Positions 7,612-14,960 of a stretch of 29,313 bases of DNA are shown here, one piece after another; position 1 is the stretch's first letter, and every line of letters starts with the position of its first letter. Origin of the DNA: Phenylobacterium sp. CCH9-H3 (GTDB lineage Bacteria > Pseudomonadota > Alphaproteobacteria > Caulobacterales > Caulobacteraceae); the NCBI RefSeq assembly GCF_001557235.1, contig NZ_LSJI01000121.1:1-29313 (forward strand), read 5' to 3'. Position numbers and translations under genes: made by a program. Below the pieces are notes generated by a model. That model was not told where the DNA came from and did not search any database. It worked only from the letters and a program-made list of their open reading frames with translations.

Positions 7612-8127
7612 TCAGGCCGCCGCGCGGCGTATGCGCCCTTCCAGGTGCCGCTCGCAGATCACCGCCACGGTGGTCGCCAGCAGCCCCAGCATGATCGCCA
7701 GCGTCGCCTCCGCCAGGCCCGGCGCCATCACGGTCAGGCTCGGCACGGGCCGCACGTTCGAAATTCCGATGAAGCTCGCGAACATCACGTAGGCCGCGGC
7801 CAGGCAGCCCAGAGGCACGCCGGCGGATCGGACGATCCGCAACCGTCCCAGCGCGCCGGCCAGTCCCTTGGCGTCGGCCTTGCCGACCTTGCCCAGGCTC
7901 ATGCCCCACACCACCACCGACGCCGCCGCCGCGGCGAGCAGGAGCAGCATCACCAGCTTCATCTCCACCGAAGCGTCGGCGAAGACGCCGCCCACGGTCA
8001 GCCGCTCCGAGGCCGGAACCACGGTATAGGCCGGCTGCGCCTGGGCCCACGCGGCGCCGCCCGTCAAAGCCGCGGCGACCGCGCCCAGCGCACCCGTCCC
8101 GAAGGTCTTCAGTTCCATGGTCCGCAT
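7612..8127 (-). CDS. MotA/TolQ/ExbB-like proton channel family protein
   Basis: A 171-residue protein with a cleavable-looking leader ending AAWAQA, then three membrane segments (about residues 55-76, 102-122 and 135-158). The last contains GLAEATLAIMLGLLATTVAV, which matches the third helix of TolQ/ExbB channels, here followed by ICERHLEGRIRR. No ExbD or TonB partner is adjacent. It is the first gene of an operon with blaI. GGAGG lies five to six bases upstream of the ATG. Confidence 0.7.
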   Translation of the reverse strand: MRTMELKTFGTGALGAVAAALTGGAAWAQAQPAYTVVPASERLTVGGVFADASVEMKLVMLLLLAAAAASVVVWGMSLGKVGKADAKGLAGALGRLRIVRSAGVPLGCLAAAYVMFASFIGISNVRPVPSLTVMAPGLAEATLAIMLGLLATTVAVICERHLEGRIRRAAA

Positions 8128-8145
8128 CGCGGCCTCCCGTCGTTA

Positions 8146-8179
8146 TTACGTACGTAGCAATGTCAGCTTACATTTGTAA
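8146..8179. promoter_or_regulatory. BlaI-type operator and adjoining palindrome
   Basis: TTACATTTGTAA at 8168-8179 matches the BlaI/MecI operator layout TTACA-N2-TGTAA. It lies about 40 bases upstream of the ExbB-like gene of the blaI operon. TTACGTACGTAG at 8146-8157, around a perfect TACGTACGTA palindrome, may be a second, weaker site. Both sit where the operon promoter must be, so autorepression is likely. Confidence 0.6.
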
Positions 8180-8215
8180 CAACGACTGTCAACGGCCGCG
8201 ATGCGCGCCGTAGGT

Positions 8216-8473
8216 CTACGCGCTCCGGCGCCGGAACATGCCGACGATGAACAGCAGCAGGATGGCGCCCGCCGTAGCCACCAGCAGGCTCGGGATGATC
8301 CCTTCGCCCGTGCCGATACCCAGCGCGGTCGCGATGAAGCTGCCCAGGAACGCGCCGACCACGCCCACCACCAGGTTCGTCAGGAGGCCGTGGTTGCGCC
8401 GCATGACCTTCTCCGCGATCCAGCCGGCCAGGATGCCGATCAGGATGGCGCCGATAATCCCTACTCCACTCAT
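8216..8473 (-). CDS. GlsB/YeaQ/YmgE family stress membrane protein
   Basis: An 85-residue protein made almost entirely of three membrane helices with glycine-rich turns. It starts MSGVGIIGAILIGILAGWIA, has the NLVVGVVGAFLGSFI block and ends in FRRRSA. Length and pattern match the transglycosylase-associated/GlsB family, small inner-membrane proteins often induced by envelope or salt stress; the molecular role is unknown. GGAGGAG sits six bases before the ATG. Confidence 0.92.
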   Translation of the reverse strand: MSGVGIIGAILIGILAGWIAEKVMRRNHGLLTNLVVGVVGAFLGSFIATALGIGTGEGIIPSLLVATAGAILLLFIVGMFRRRSA

Positions 8474-8531
8474 GGCTTTCTCCTCCGTTCGCCTGCGACG
8501 GCAATGCGGAGCGGGGCCGTTCGGTTGCAGG

Positions 8532-8654
8532 TCAGTGGTAGCGGGGACCCGACGCCATGAGGCGACAGTACCAGACCACGACGATCAGGACGCCGACGCT
8601 TTCGAAGGGCCGGGCTTCCATCAGGTCGATCAATTGGCGCGCGAAGTCGGGCAT
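8532..8654 (-). CDS. Small membrane protein, 40 residues
   Basis: An ATG at 8654 follows a near-perfect AGGAGG at six bases and opens a 40-codon frame: MPDFARQLIDLMEARPF, then a membrane segment (SVGVLIVVVWYC, residues 19-30) and a short basic tail ending GPRYH. An amphipathic N-terminal helix before one membrane segment is typical of real small membrane proteins. It lies between the terminase and glsB genes on the same strand. I do not recognise a family. Confidence 0.6.
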   Translation of the reverse strand: MPDFARQLIDLMEARPFESVGVLIVVVWYCRLMASGPRYH

Positions 8655-8697
8655 CCGCGGCCTCCTGCCGCCTAACCGTCCCCCGACCATTTCACCT

Positions 8698-8740
8698 TTA
8701 AGATCAACACCCTTAACGCCGCTTAACGAAGCAGGATTAA
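8698..8740. promoter_or_regulatory. Cluster of four TTAA elements
   Basis: TTAA occurs at 8698, 8713, 8723 and 8737 in a short AT-rich strip between the terminase gene and the small membrane protein gene. CtrA of Caulobacterales binds TTAA-N7-TTAA; here the closest pair (8713 and 8723) has six bases between. It may be a weak CtrA-type site or simply an AT-rich promoter. Confidence 0.25.
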
Positions 8741-8741
8741 C

Positions 8742-10133
8742 TTAGCCCATCCACGACAGCGCACCCGCTGTCGCCCGGGCGCCGGGGCGCGGCGCGGCCT
8801 CCGGCCCGCCCCGCCGGTTCAGCGCGAACTCCCCGAACGCGTCGGCGCCGTGGCTGGCCCGGTCGTGCAGCGGACCCGCATAGCTGCGCGTGGCCCGGTT
8901 CCAGCGCTTGCGATAGTTGCGCAGCCGCTCAAGGCCGCCGGCGCAGCGCTCGGCGTCGAACCAGCACATGGGGATCATCAGACGGGCGGCGTTGACGCGC
9001 TCCTCCGGATCCGTGGGCGTCCCCACGCTGATCCGCGACAACCCCAGCGAACCCAGGGTGTCGTAGCGCGAGCGCCCGGTCCCCAGTTCGCGCACCATCA
9101 CGTCGTGCGGCAGGTGATGCGCGCCCCACAGATATGGCTTGCCGCCGATCGCGCGCCGGACCACCGCTTCCAGCCCTTCCCCGCTGGTCTCGAAATAGTC
9201 GATCACCCGCACCTCGCGGCCGGCCTGCTGGAAGAACCAGATCGCCGTGTAGTCGTCGATGCCCAGGTCCCAGGCCGTGTCTACCCGCAGCGACGGGTCC
9301 ACCGGCACGCGGCCGACCCGCCCCGCGCGCTCCGCCTCGGCCAGCAGGCTGGCGTAGTAGGTCCCGGGCGCCGCGGCGTCGAAGTCCACCAGGTACTCCG
9401 AGGCGAACCGCGCCTCGCCCTCCTCCACCGAGCCAAGTTCGGCGATCAGCTCGCGCCGCTCCCGCTCCAGCTGCTCGGGCGTGAACACGTCCGTCTCCGT
9501 CGCCGGCGACTTCAGGCAGAACCACGCCGGGTCGTCCCGTCGGCTCTCGAACGCCCGCGCCGCATGGTTCCGCCCCCGCGGCGTCCACAGGAACAGCGCC
9601 CAGCCGTCGTTCTCCAGCAGCATCGGCCGGATGTGCGCCCAGGCCTCGGGCGTCGCCAGCGCCCACTCCGACATCACCACGCCTGCCGCGGACGAGCCCA
9701 CCAGGCTGTTGTAGTTGTCCGACCCGATCACCTGCCAGGTGGCGCCATTCGCCAGCTCCACCAACATCTCCGCCTCGCGGAAGGCGGGGTTCAGGGCGGC
9801 CGGAAACGCCTCCTCGATCCGCCGCCGGCCGGTGTGCGGGTTCACCGCGTCCCAGATCGCCTTGCGGCCCTGGGCGGCCTCCGGCAGTAGGTGCCAGTAG
9901 GTGCCGGGCCGGTTCGACGCCGACCAGGCCGCCCAATGCAGCGCCACCTCGTCCTTGCCCCACCGCCGGTGCGCCACCACGTCCGCCCGCTTGGCGCCCT
10001 CCATCAGCGCCTCCCACAGGTCCACCTGGTGCGGCCGGGGCTCCCAGTCGAACGGCAGGGCGTTGCCGCCCGCCTCCGCCGCCGCCAGGGCCGCCATCGC
10101 CGCCTCGGCCTTGACCTTCAGCCCCGCCCTCAC
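8742..10133 (-). CDS. Phage terminase large subunit
   Basis: A 463-residue DNA-packaging motor. The ATPase half has a deviant Walker A (VVAHRRWGKDEVAL, about residues 50-63) and a Walker B-like GVVMSEWAL with its catalytic glutamate. The RNase H-like nuclease half contains DTAWDLGIDDYTAIWF, LPHD and DRASHGADAFGEF, which supply the expected metal-binding acids. Length is normal for the family and nothing is broken. The start is GTG, overlapping the small-subunit stop as GTGA, so the two are translationally coupled. It should be followed by the portal gene, but six unrelated genes intervene. Confidence 0.9.
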   Translation of the reverse strand: MRAGLKVKAEAAMAALAAAEAGGNALPFDWEPRPHQVDLWEALMEGAKRADVVAHRRWGKDEVALHWAAWSASNRPGTYWHLLPEAAQGRKAIWDAVNPHTGRRRIEEAFPAALNPAFREAEMLVELANGATWQVIGSDNYNSLVGSSAAGVVMSEWALATPEAWAHIRPMLLENDGWALFLWTPRGRNHAARAFESRRDDPAWFCLKSPATETDVFTPEQLERERRELIAELGSVEEGEARFASEYLVDFDAAAPGTYYASLLAEAERAGRVGRVPVDPSLRVDTAWDLGIDDYTAIWFFQQAGREVRVIDYFETSGEGLEAVVRRAIGGKPYLWGAHHLPHDVMVRELGTGRSRYDTLGSLGLSRISVGTPTDPEERVNAARLMIPMCWFDAERCAGGLERLRNYRKRWNRATRSYAGPLHDRASHGADAFGEFALNRRGGPEAAPRPGARATAGALSWMG

Positions 10134-10645
10134 GCTTCGCCCTCCGGCTTGAGCTCGCGGACGAAGGCCCTGCCGTCCGGGCCGATCACCTTTTCGAAGC
10201 GGCGCGCGCGGAAGACGATCTCCACGCGCTCCGGCGTCTGCCGCGCCTCCTTCTCGGCCTTGCCGCCCCAGGCCTTGGGCGCGATCAGCGCGGCGCGGCG
10301 CATCAGGGTCGAGACCAGCAGCCGGGCCTGCGGCGCCGTCTCCTTGGTGGCCGCCCGCGCGACCGTCAGGGCCTCGTCGGCGCAGGCGTCCGCGCCCTGC
10401 AGCCGGGCGCGCGCCACCGCCTCCGCGAACGCCGGATCCTTGTCCTGCCAGGCGTAAAGCGTGGTGTACGACGGCATCCCCTCGAACGCGCAGATGCTGC
10501 TCCAGGGCTCGCCCTTCGCCAGCCGCTCGCAGATGTCCGCGGCGATCTTGGCGCCGTAGCGCACCTGCGGGGCCTTGGCCCTCGCCGGCGGCTTCTTGCG
10601 CGCACGCGCCTTGGCCTCATCTGCCGTCCGTGGCTTTTCGACCAT
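10130..10645 (-). CDS. Phage terminase small subunit-like protein
   Basis: A 171-residue protein beginning MVEKPRTADEAKARA with a Lys/Arg-rich N-terminus, then a helix-turn-helix-like region (AADICERLAKGEPWSSICA followed by MPSYTTLYAWQ). Such proteins recognise phage DNA and feed it to the large subunit, which is encoded next with a four-base overlap. AAGGAG lies seven bases before the ATG at 10645. Confidence 0.85.
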   Translation of the reverse strand: MVEKPRTADEAKARARKKPPARAKAPQVRYGAKIAADICERLAKGEPWSSICAFEGMPSYTTLYAWQDKDPAFAEAVARARLQGADACADEALTVARAATKETAPQARLLVSTLMRRAALIAPKAWGGKAEKEARQTPERVEIVFRARRFEKVIGPDGRAFVRELKPEGEA

Positions 10646-10809
10646 GGCTAAGCTCCTTGTTTGCGTTGAACTTTCCGGCCTGCCGCGCCGCCACAAAGTG
10701 GTCGCGATCTCGGCTCTCCGTCATCGCGTCCGCATCGCGGCGCGAGTCGTATCGTCGGACACGCCATCGCCCTGGCCGCCGGCCGGGGCCACCTTGGGGA
10801 GCGAGTTCG

Positions 10810-10995
10810 ATGTCGTCCGAGGATCAGTATCGCAGCCAGGCCGAGGCCCTGCTTCGCCTCGCCGCCGCCACCGACAACATGCGCGACCGCGGCCGCCTCA
10901 TCGACGAGGCCATGCGCTGGCACAACCGCGCCCTCGAGGCGCAGGAAGGCCCCGGCGGCTCCCTTGCGGACGGCGCGGAGGAATACCGGCTCTAG
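10810..10995 (+). CDS. Small conserved-looking protein, 61 residues
   Basis: The product starts MSSEDQYRSQAEALLRLA and continues with RLIDEAMRWHNRALEAQ, a helical, acidic protein of a type I have seen as short hypotheticals in alphaproteobacteria. GGGGAG lies eight bases before the ATG. It is divergent from the terminase genes and its stop overlaps that of the response regulator gene. Function unknown. Confidence 0.65.
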   Translation: MSSEDQYRSQAEALLRLAAATDNMRDRGRLIDEAMRWHNRALEAQEGPGGSLADGAEEYRL

Positions 10996-11363
10996 GCGTC
11001 GCCCTTGCCGCGCACGGCGGCGGCGCAGGCCTTGGCGAACGCCTGCGGGCTGATCGGCTTTTCCACCACCGCCACCCCTTCGCCCTTCAGCATGTCCACA
11101 TTGCCGGTCACGTAGAAGTACGGGATCTCGCCCAGCCGCTCGGTGATCGCCCTGACCGCCTCGATCCCCGTCCCCTCCAGGATGCGGACGTCGGCGGTGA
11201 TCAGGTCGGGACGATGCCGGCTCGCCTGTTCCACCGCATCGGTCGGCGTGGCGGCGATGTCGAAGCTTCGATACCCGAGGCCACGCAGGAGGTCCTCGAC
11301 CTCGAGGGCGATGATCATCTCGTCCTCGATGATCAGGGCATGCGGCGCTGACTGGTCCGGCAT
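10992..11363 (-). CDS. Single-domain response regulator
   Basis: A 123-residue receiver domain with no output domain. The acidic pocket is E13/D14, the phosphorylation site is D58 (ITADVRI), the switch threonine is T86 (YVTGN) and the conserved lysine is K102 (EKPIS). Proteins of this size usually act as phosphate shuttles or by binding partners. No histidine kinase is adjacent. The start is the ATG at 11363, or the GTG just before it; the ribosome-binding site is weak. Confidence 0.88.
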   Translation of the reverse strand: MPDQSAPHALIIEDEMIIALEVEDLLRGLGYRSFDIAATPTDAVEQASRHRPDLITADVRILEGTGIEAVRAITERLGEIPYFYVTGNVDMLKGEGVAVVEKPISPQAFAKACAAAVRGKGDA

Positions 11364-11550
11364 CACGGGAACATGGCTCCGACGGTGCGCAAGGCCAACC
11401 TCGCACACCCTCAACGAGTCGTCCCCCGACCCCCGCATGGGAGCGGCGAATGGTGAAGAAGGCTTGAACAAGCTCGGCCTTGGCCGCGCGCTCGGCGCCG
11501 AGGCCGCGTCCGGATCGGGCCGTCTTCACAGGCCGAGGCGAACAGGCGGC

Positions 11551-12978
11551 TCAGGGGACCCGGCGATACACGAACGTCTCAGCGTCCTGGCGCAGCACCA
11601 GCGTGGGCGAAGGCGACCGCCCCGACCCCGGGAAATCGAACAGGATGTCGCCGCCGTACTTGGAGAAGAACCGCGTCGGCGATTGGGGAACGATGAGAAG
11701 CTGCCCAGCCCCCGCCGTCACGATGAGCCCCGTCTCCCCACGGCTGATCTGAAGGCGATCGTCCGCGGCGTATTCGTAGGTTCCGAGCACGCGTTCCAGG
11801 GCGGCCGCGGGCACGGCGATCTCGCGCCGCCGCGGCGTCACCTTCAGGTCGACGTCCTGCTGCGGATCCAGCACCCTTCGGGCGATATCGTCGAGGCCCG
11901 CGCCGCTCGCCGCGTCCGCGATGGCCACGACGCCGATGCGCCGCGCGGGGTTGAAGCCCATGAACGTTCGGGCGCCGTCACCGCTGCCGTGGCTCCAGTA
12001 GTAGGTCTCGCCGTGGATCGTGGTCCGTCGCCAGCCCAGCGCCATGCGGGTGTTCGCATCGTCGCCGGGCCGATCGACCTCCATCATCAGCCGCGCCGCC
12101 GCGGGCAGCTCGCCTGGCCCCACGCCCGTCAGGAACAGCTCCATCAGCCGCAGGAGATCGTTCGGCGTCGAACGAAGCCCGCCGGCGGGAGAGAGAACCC
12201 CATCGTCCGACGCGACCACGGCGTTGAGGTCCGGGTCATGCCCCTGCGCGCGCCGACCCGCCCACTCCGGCGGGTCGCCGAAGTGAGTGTCGACAAGGCC
12301 CAGCGGACCGGTGACGCGCCTGCGCAGAAGTTCCGGGAAGGGCTCCTGCGCCCTGAACGCCAGACCCTGGCCCAGCAAGGCGACGCCAAGGTTGGAATAG
12401 CGGAATTGCGAGCCCGGAGCATGGGTCAGCACATGGTTCGGCAGGTCGGCGTAGAGCTGCGCGAAGCTGTAGCCCGCGTACTTGTTGGGCCTGTCCGGTG
12501 CGCCCTCCAGGTTGCCCGGCCGGAGCGGAAGCCCTGAGGTGTGAGTCGCCAGGTCCGCCAGCGTAATAGCGGCGCCGTCGAACTGCGGGACCGTCACGCC
12601 CGTCGGCACATATTTCGCGAGCGGGTCCTCCAGCCGCGCGTCCCCGCCGACGACGAAGTCGGCCAGCAGCAGCGCCGTGAACACCTTCGAGAGCGACGCG
12701 ATCTCGAAGACGGAATCCCCGCCGAGCCGACGCGCCCGCCCCCGGTCGCTGGGCCCATAGGCGATGAGGCTGCGGCCGGACGGCCGCAGAATCGCCACCA
12801 CCCCGCCCGTCCCCAGCCTCTGCCGCTCGATCCGAAAGCGAAGCCATCGCTCGATCTGTGCATCGCTTGCCGGCGCCGCCGCGGTGGAAGCCGCCTTGGC
12901 TCCATCCGCCGACGCCGACGCCGGCGTCGCCAGCACGACGAGCAGCGCGGCCAGCAGGGTCGTGAGAAGACGGGCCAT
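11551..12978 (-). CDS. Serine hydrolase, beta-lactamase (class C-like) fold
   Basis: A 475-residue exported protein. A signal peptide (residues 1-24, ending ASASA) precedes the beta-lactamase/transpeptidase-like domain: S95-L-S-K98 holds the nucleophile, Y194-S-N is the second motif and H330-G-S-G the third. A C-terminal beta domain (from about residue 390, LERVLGTYEY) resembles the DUF3471-type domain found in esterase and peptidase members. It is probably a periplasmic esterase or D-amino peptidase rather than a true beta-lactamase. I prefer the ATG at 12978, directly at the signal peptide; 13023 is an in-frame alternative. No BlaI-type operator is seen upstream. Confidence 0.88.
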   Translation of the reverse strand: MARLLTTLLAALLVVLATPASASADGAKAASTAAAPASDAQIERWLRFRIERQRLGTGGVVAILRPSGRSLIAYGPSDRGRARRLGGDSVFEIASLSKVFTALLLADFVVGGDARLEDPLAKYVPTGVTVPQFDGAAITLADLATHTSGLPLRPGNLEGAPDRPNKYAGYSFAQLYADLPNHVLTHAPGSQFRYSNLGVALLGQGLAFRAQEPFPELLRRRVTGPLGLVDTHFGDPPEWAGRRAQGHDPDLNAVVASDDGVLSPAGGLRSTPNDLLRLMELFLTGVGPGELPAAARLMMEVDRPGDDANTRMALGWRRTTIHGETYYWSHGSGDGARTFMGFNPARRIGVVAIADAASGAGLDDIARRVLDPQQDVDLKVTPRRREIAVPAAALERVLGTYEYAADDRLQISRGETGLIVTAGAGQLLIVPQSPTRFFSKYGGDILFDFPGSGRSPSPTLVLRQDAETFVYRRVP

Positions 12979-13072
12979 CGATCGACACCCCAGTCGGTCC
13001 GCGTTCTGAACGTTCGCTCCCATTGATGTCCGCCTATGCGCGGGCCGTCAAAAGGCCGCTCCGACCGGTGGA

Positions 13073-14104
13073 CTACCGCCTGCCCCGTCGCACGGTCGCA
13101 ACCACGTCTTCGATCGCCGCCACCACGGCGTCGGGCTTGCCGTATTGCATGCCGTGGTCCGCGCCCTCCACTTCGACGAGCCGCCCTTCCGACGAGAGAG
13201 CGACGATCTCGCGGTGCGCCGCCAGCCAGACCTTCTGCAGGTCTTGGCACAGCTCCGGCGAGTCCGCCTCGCCGCGCTGGGTGGCCGTAAGCACGACGAG
13301 CGGCACGGGCCCATAGGCGCGCTGCTCGGCGGCGATCTGGTCGGCGTTCACGGCGCTCATGCTCTCCGCCTCGGAGATGCCCGTGCGGGCGAACACCGGA
13401 TCGAGGTACATGGCCGCCAAGACCTCGTTCAGCGCCTCCGGATAGCCCGGGATCTTCGGCGGCGGTCCCCCGCAGGCCTTGAACATGTCCTCCCGCGGCT
13501 TGGCAGCCGCGATGGTTTGCATGCACCCATCGGACTTGGCCTTACCCTCGCCGATGAGGGCGCCGACCGCCGGCGAGACCCGCGCGGCGCGACGCTGGGC
13601 GTAATCCAGCGCAGGATCCACAAGCACCAGGGCCGCCGTGCTCGCCGGTTCCCGGCTGGCGAACAGCCGCATGGTCTGCCCCGTCAGCGAATGCCCGACG
13701 AGCACATAGGGCGGCGCAAGATCGGCCGCCCTGACCAACTGCTGCAGGTCGGCGACGATGTGCTGCGCATCGCGAGGGAACGGTCCGGGGTCGCTGAACG
13801 CATAGCCGGCGCGGTCGTACGAGCACACCCGGGTCGTCCTGGCGAGCGCCGGCTGCACCTTGGCCCAGGTCAGCGTGCTTTCTCCCAGGCCGCCGTCCAG
13901 GATCACCGTGGGCCGCCCCTCCCCCAGGCAGTACAGGTTGAGCCGTCGCCCGTCCGGGAGGGCGACCAGGGTTTGCGGGCGGGCATAGGCCAGCAGCGCA
14001 TCCGCGGACGGCGGCGTCTGCCCGCTCGGCGGTTCGGCCTGCCCCAGGCTCGCGAACCCGCCCACCAGTATGGCCGCGCTCAGGCAGATGACGCGCCGTG
14101 GCAT
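13073..14104 (-). CDS. Exported alpha/beta hydrolase
   Basis: A 343-residue protein with a signal peptide (cleavage after GQA, about residue 23) and an alpha/beta hydrolase fold. The nucleophile is S139 in GHSLT, which has Thr where the usual elbow has Gly. D163 (LVDPA) is the likely acid and H317 (ADHGMQYG) the likely base. The substrate is unknown; an esterase or lipase is probable. A perfect BlaI-type operator (14132-14143) lies 28 bases upstream, so the BlaI protein encoded at 7191-7604 may control it. GGAG lies eight bases before the ATG. Confidence 0.88.
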   Translation of the reverse strand: MPRRVICLSAAILVGGFASLGQAEPPSGQTPPSADALLAYARPQTLVALPDGRRLNLYCLGEGRPTVILDGGLGESTLTWAKVQPALARTTRVCSYDRAGYAFSDPGPFPRDAQHIVADLQQLVRAADLAPPYVLVGHSLTGQTMRLFASREPASTAALVLVDPALDYAQRRAARVSPAVGALIGEGKAKSDGCMQTIAAAKPREDMFKACGGPPPKIPGYPEALNEVLAAMYLDPVFARTGISEAESMSAVNADQIAAEQRAYGPVPLVVLTATQRGEADSPELCQDLQKVWLAAHREIVALSSEGRLVEVEGADHGMQYGKPDAVVAAIEDVVATVRRGRR

Positions 14105-14131
14105 GCTCTCGGCTCCGCTGGTCCGCGCGCA

Positions 14132-14143
14132 TTACAAATGTAA
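14132..14143. promoter_or_regulatory. BlaI-type operator TTACAAATGTAA
   Basis: A TTACA-N2-TGTAA palindrome identical, after reverse complementation, to the site at 8168-8179. It lies 28 bases upstream of the alpha/beta hydrolase start, over or near the promoter. The divergent GNAT gene starts 200 bases to the right, so effects on it are less likely. Confidence 0.55.
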
Positions 14144-14345
14144 ATCATCGCGAGATGCAAGCCTGAGGCTCGCCGGCGCGTGCTTGTACCTTGTGGCCGG
14201 TCCGCGCTACCAAGGCGCATGTCAGAGACTGCGGGAACCTGCTGAGCGTCTCGATCTCGCGAGACACCTCACGACAGCTGCAACGGCCGCGGCGACCGTG
14301 GCCGGTTCGCCGGCTGCGCCCCCGGTTCTCTACAGGCTCATCAGC

Positions 14346-14849
14346 ATGCAAATTCGACTTCGACTGGAGCGTCCCGAAGACGCGACTACGATCCACGCCC
14401 TCACCGAGGCCGCGTTCGCGGGCTTGCCGTTCAGCGATGGCGCCGAACCTGGAGTCATCGATGCGTTGCGGGCGGCAGGCGCGCTGACCCTTTCCCTCGT
14501 GGCGACCGACGGGGCTGAGATCGCCGGCCATGTCGCCTTCTCGCCGGTCGTGATCGACGGACGGTCGGGCGGCTGGTACGGGCTTGGACCCGTATCGGTC
14601 TGGCCGCATCGGCAGCGGAAGGGAATAGGACAGGCCCTGATCCGCGACGGACTGCGACGTCTCCGATCGATGGGCGCCGGCGGGTGTGTTCTCCTGGGAG
14701 ACCCCGCCTACTACGCCCGTTTCGGCTTTGAGCACGACCTACGGCTTCACTACGCCGGCGGGCCGGCCTGGGCCTTCCAATGCCTGACCTTGAACGGGCC
14801 CCGCCCCGTGGGCGAAGTGAGCTTCCACCCCGCGTTCGACGCGCCGTAG
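14346..14849 (+). CDS. GNAT family N-acetyltransferase
   Basis: A 167-residue YhbS-like acetyltransferase. The N-terminal RLERPEDATTIHALTEAAF block, the acetyl-CoA loop QRKGIGQALIRDGL (the Q/R-x-x-G-x-G/A motif) and LLGDPAYYARFGF are family hallmarks. The acceptor is unknown. The ATG at 14346 matches the usual family start, though the ribosome-binding site is poor. Its 3' end runs into the second copy of the 73-bp repeat. Confidence 0.9.
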   Translation: MQIRLRLERPEDATTIHALTEAAFAGLPFSDGAEPGVIDALRAAGALTLSLVATDGAEIAGHVAFSPVVIDGRSGGWYGLGPVSVWPHRQRKGIGQALIRDGLRRLRSMGAGGCVLLGDPAYYARFGFEHDLRLHYAGGPAWAFQCLTLNGPRPVGEVSFHPAFDAP

Positions 14850-14872
14850 AAAAGGGAACGCGCCCAAGGCGC
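14850..14872 (-). terminator. Possible rho-independent terminator (leftward)
   Basis: On the minus strand GCGCC-TTG-GGCGC is followed by GTTCCCTTTT, a short stem with a pyrimidine tail. It would end leftward transcripts from the TPR gene or from the LexA-box promoter inside repeat copy 2. The stem is partly lost in copy 1. Confidence 0.4.
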
Positions 14873-14936
14873 AATGATCAACCCTGACAGAACTCTCTCA
14901 AAATCGCGCGTGAATGTCAAGAACAAAACGAGAACG
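14864..14936. repeat. 73-bp direct repeat, copy 2 (contains a LexA box)
   Basis: Same orientation as copy 1 at 6026-6098, with about six mismatches and no gaps. It sits between the 3' ends of the GNAT and TPR genes, where a leftward promoter has no coding target on its strand for about 760 bases. Confidence 0.85.
14921..14935 (-). promoter_or_regulatory. LexA (SOS) box with adjacent -35-like element
   Basis: The minus strand reads GTTCTCGTTTTGTTC followed directly by TTGACA, as in copy 1. Transcription leftward would soon meet the hairpin at 14860-14872, then run antisense through the GNAT gene. Confidence 0.65.
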
Positions 14937-14960
14937 GTCTGGTCGCCGGCTTCAGCTGGC

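Noticed and set aside
11551..12978. A true beta-lactamase controlled by the BlaI protein at 7191-7604
   Set aside because: No TTACA-N2-TGTAA site lies upstream, and the C-terminal extension fits esterase or peptidase relatives better.
12996..13012. GTTCTGAACGTTC as a LexA box near the beta-lactamase-fold gene
   Set aside because: The two GTTC elements are five bases apart, not seven.
6026..14936. The 73-bp repeats as phage attL/attR
   Set aside because: They contain a LexA-box promoter, lie inside the phage gene order rather than at its edges, and no integrase is adjacent.
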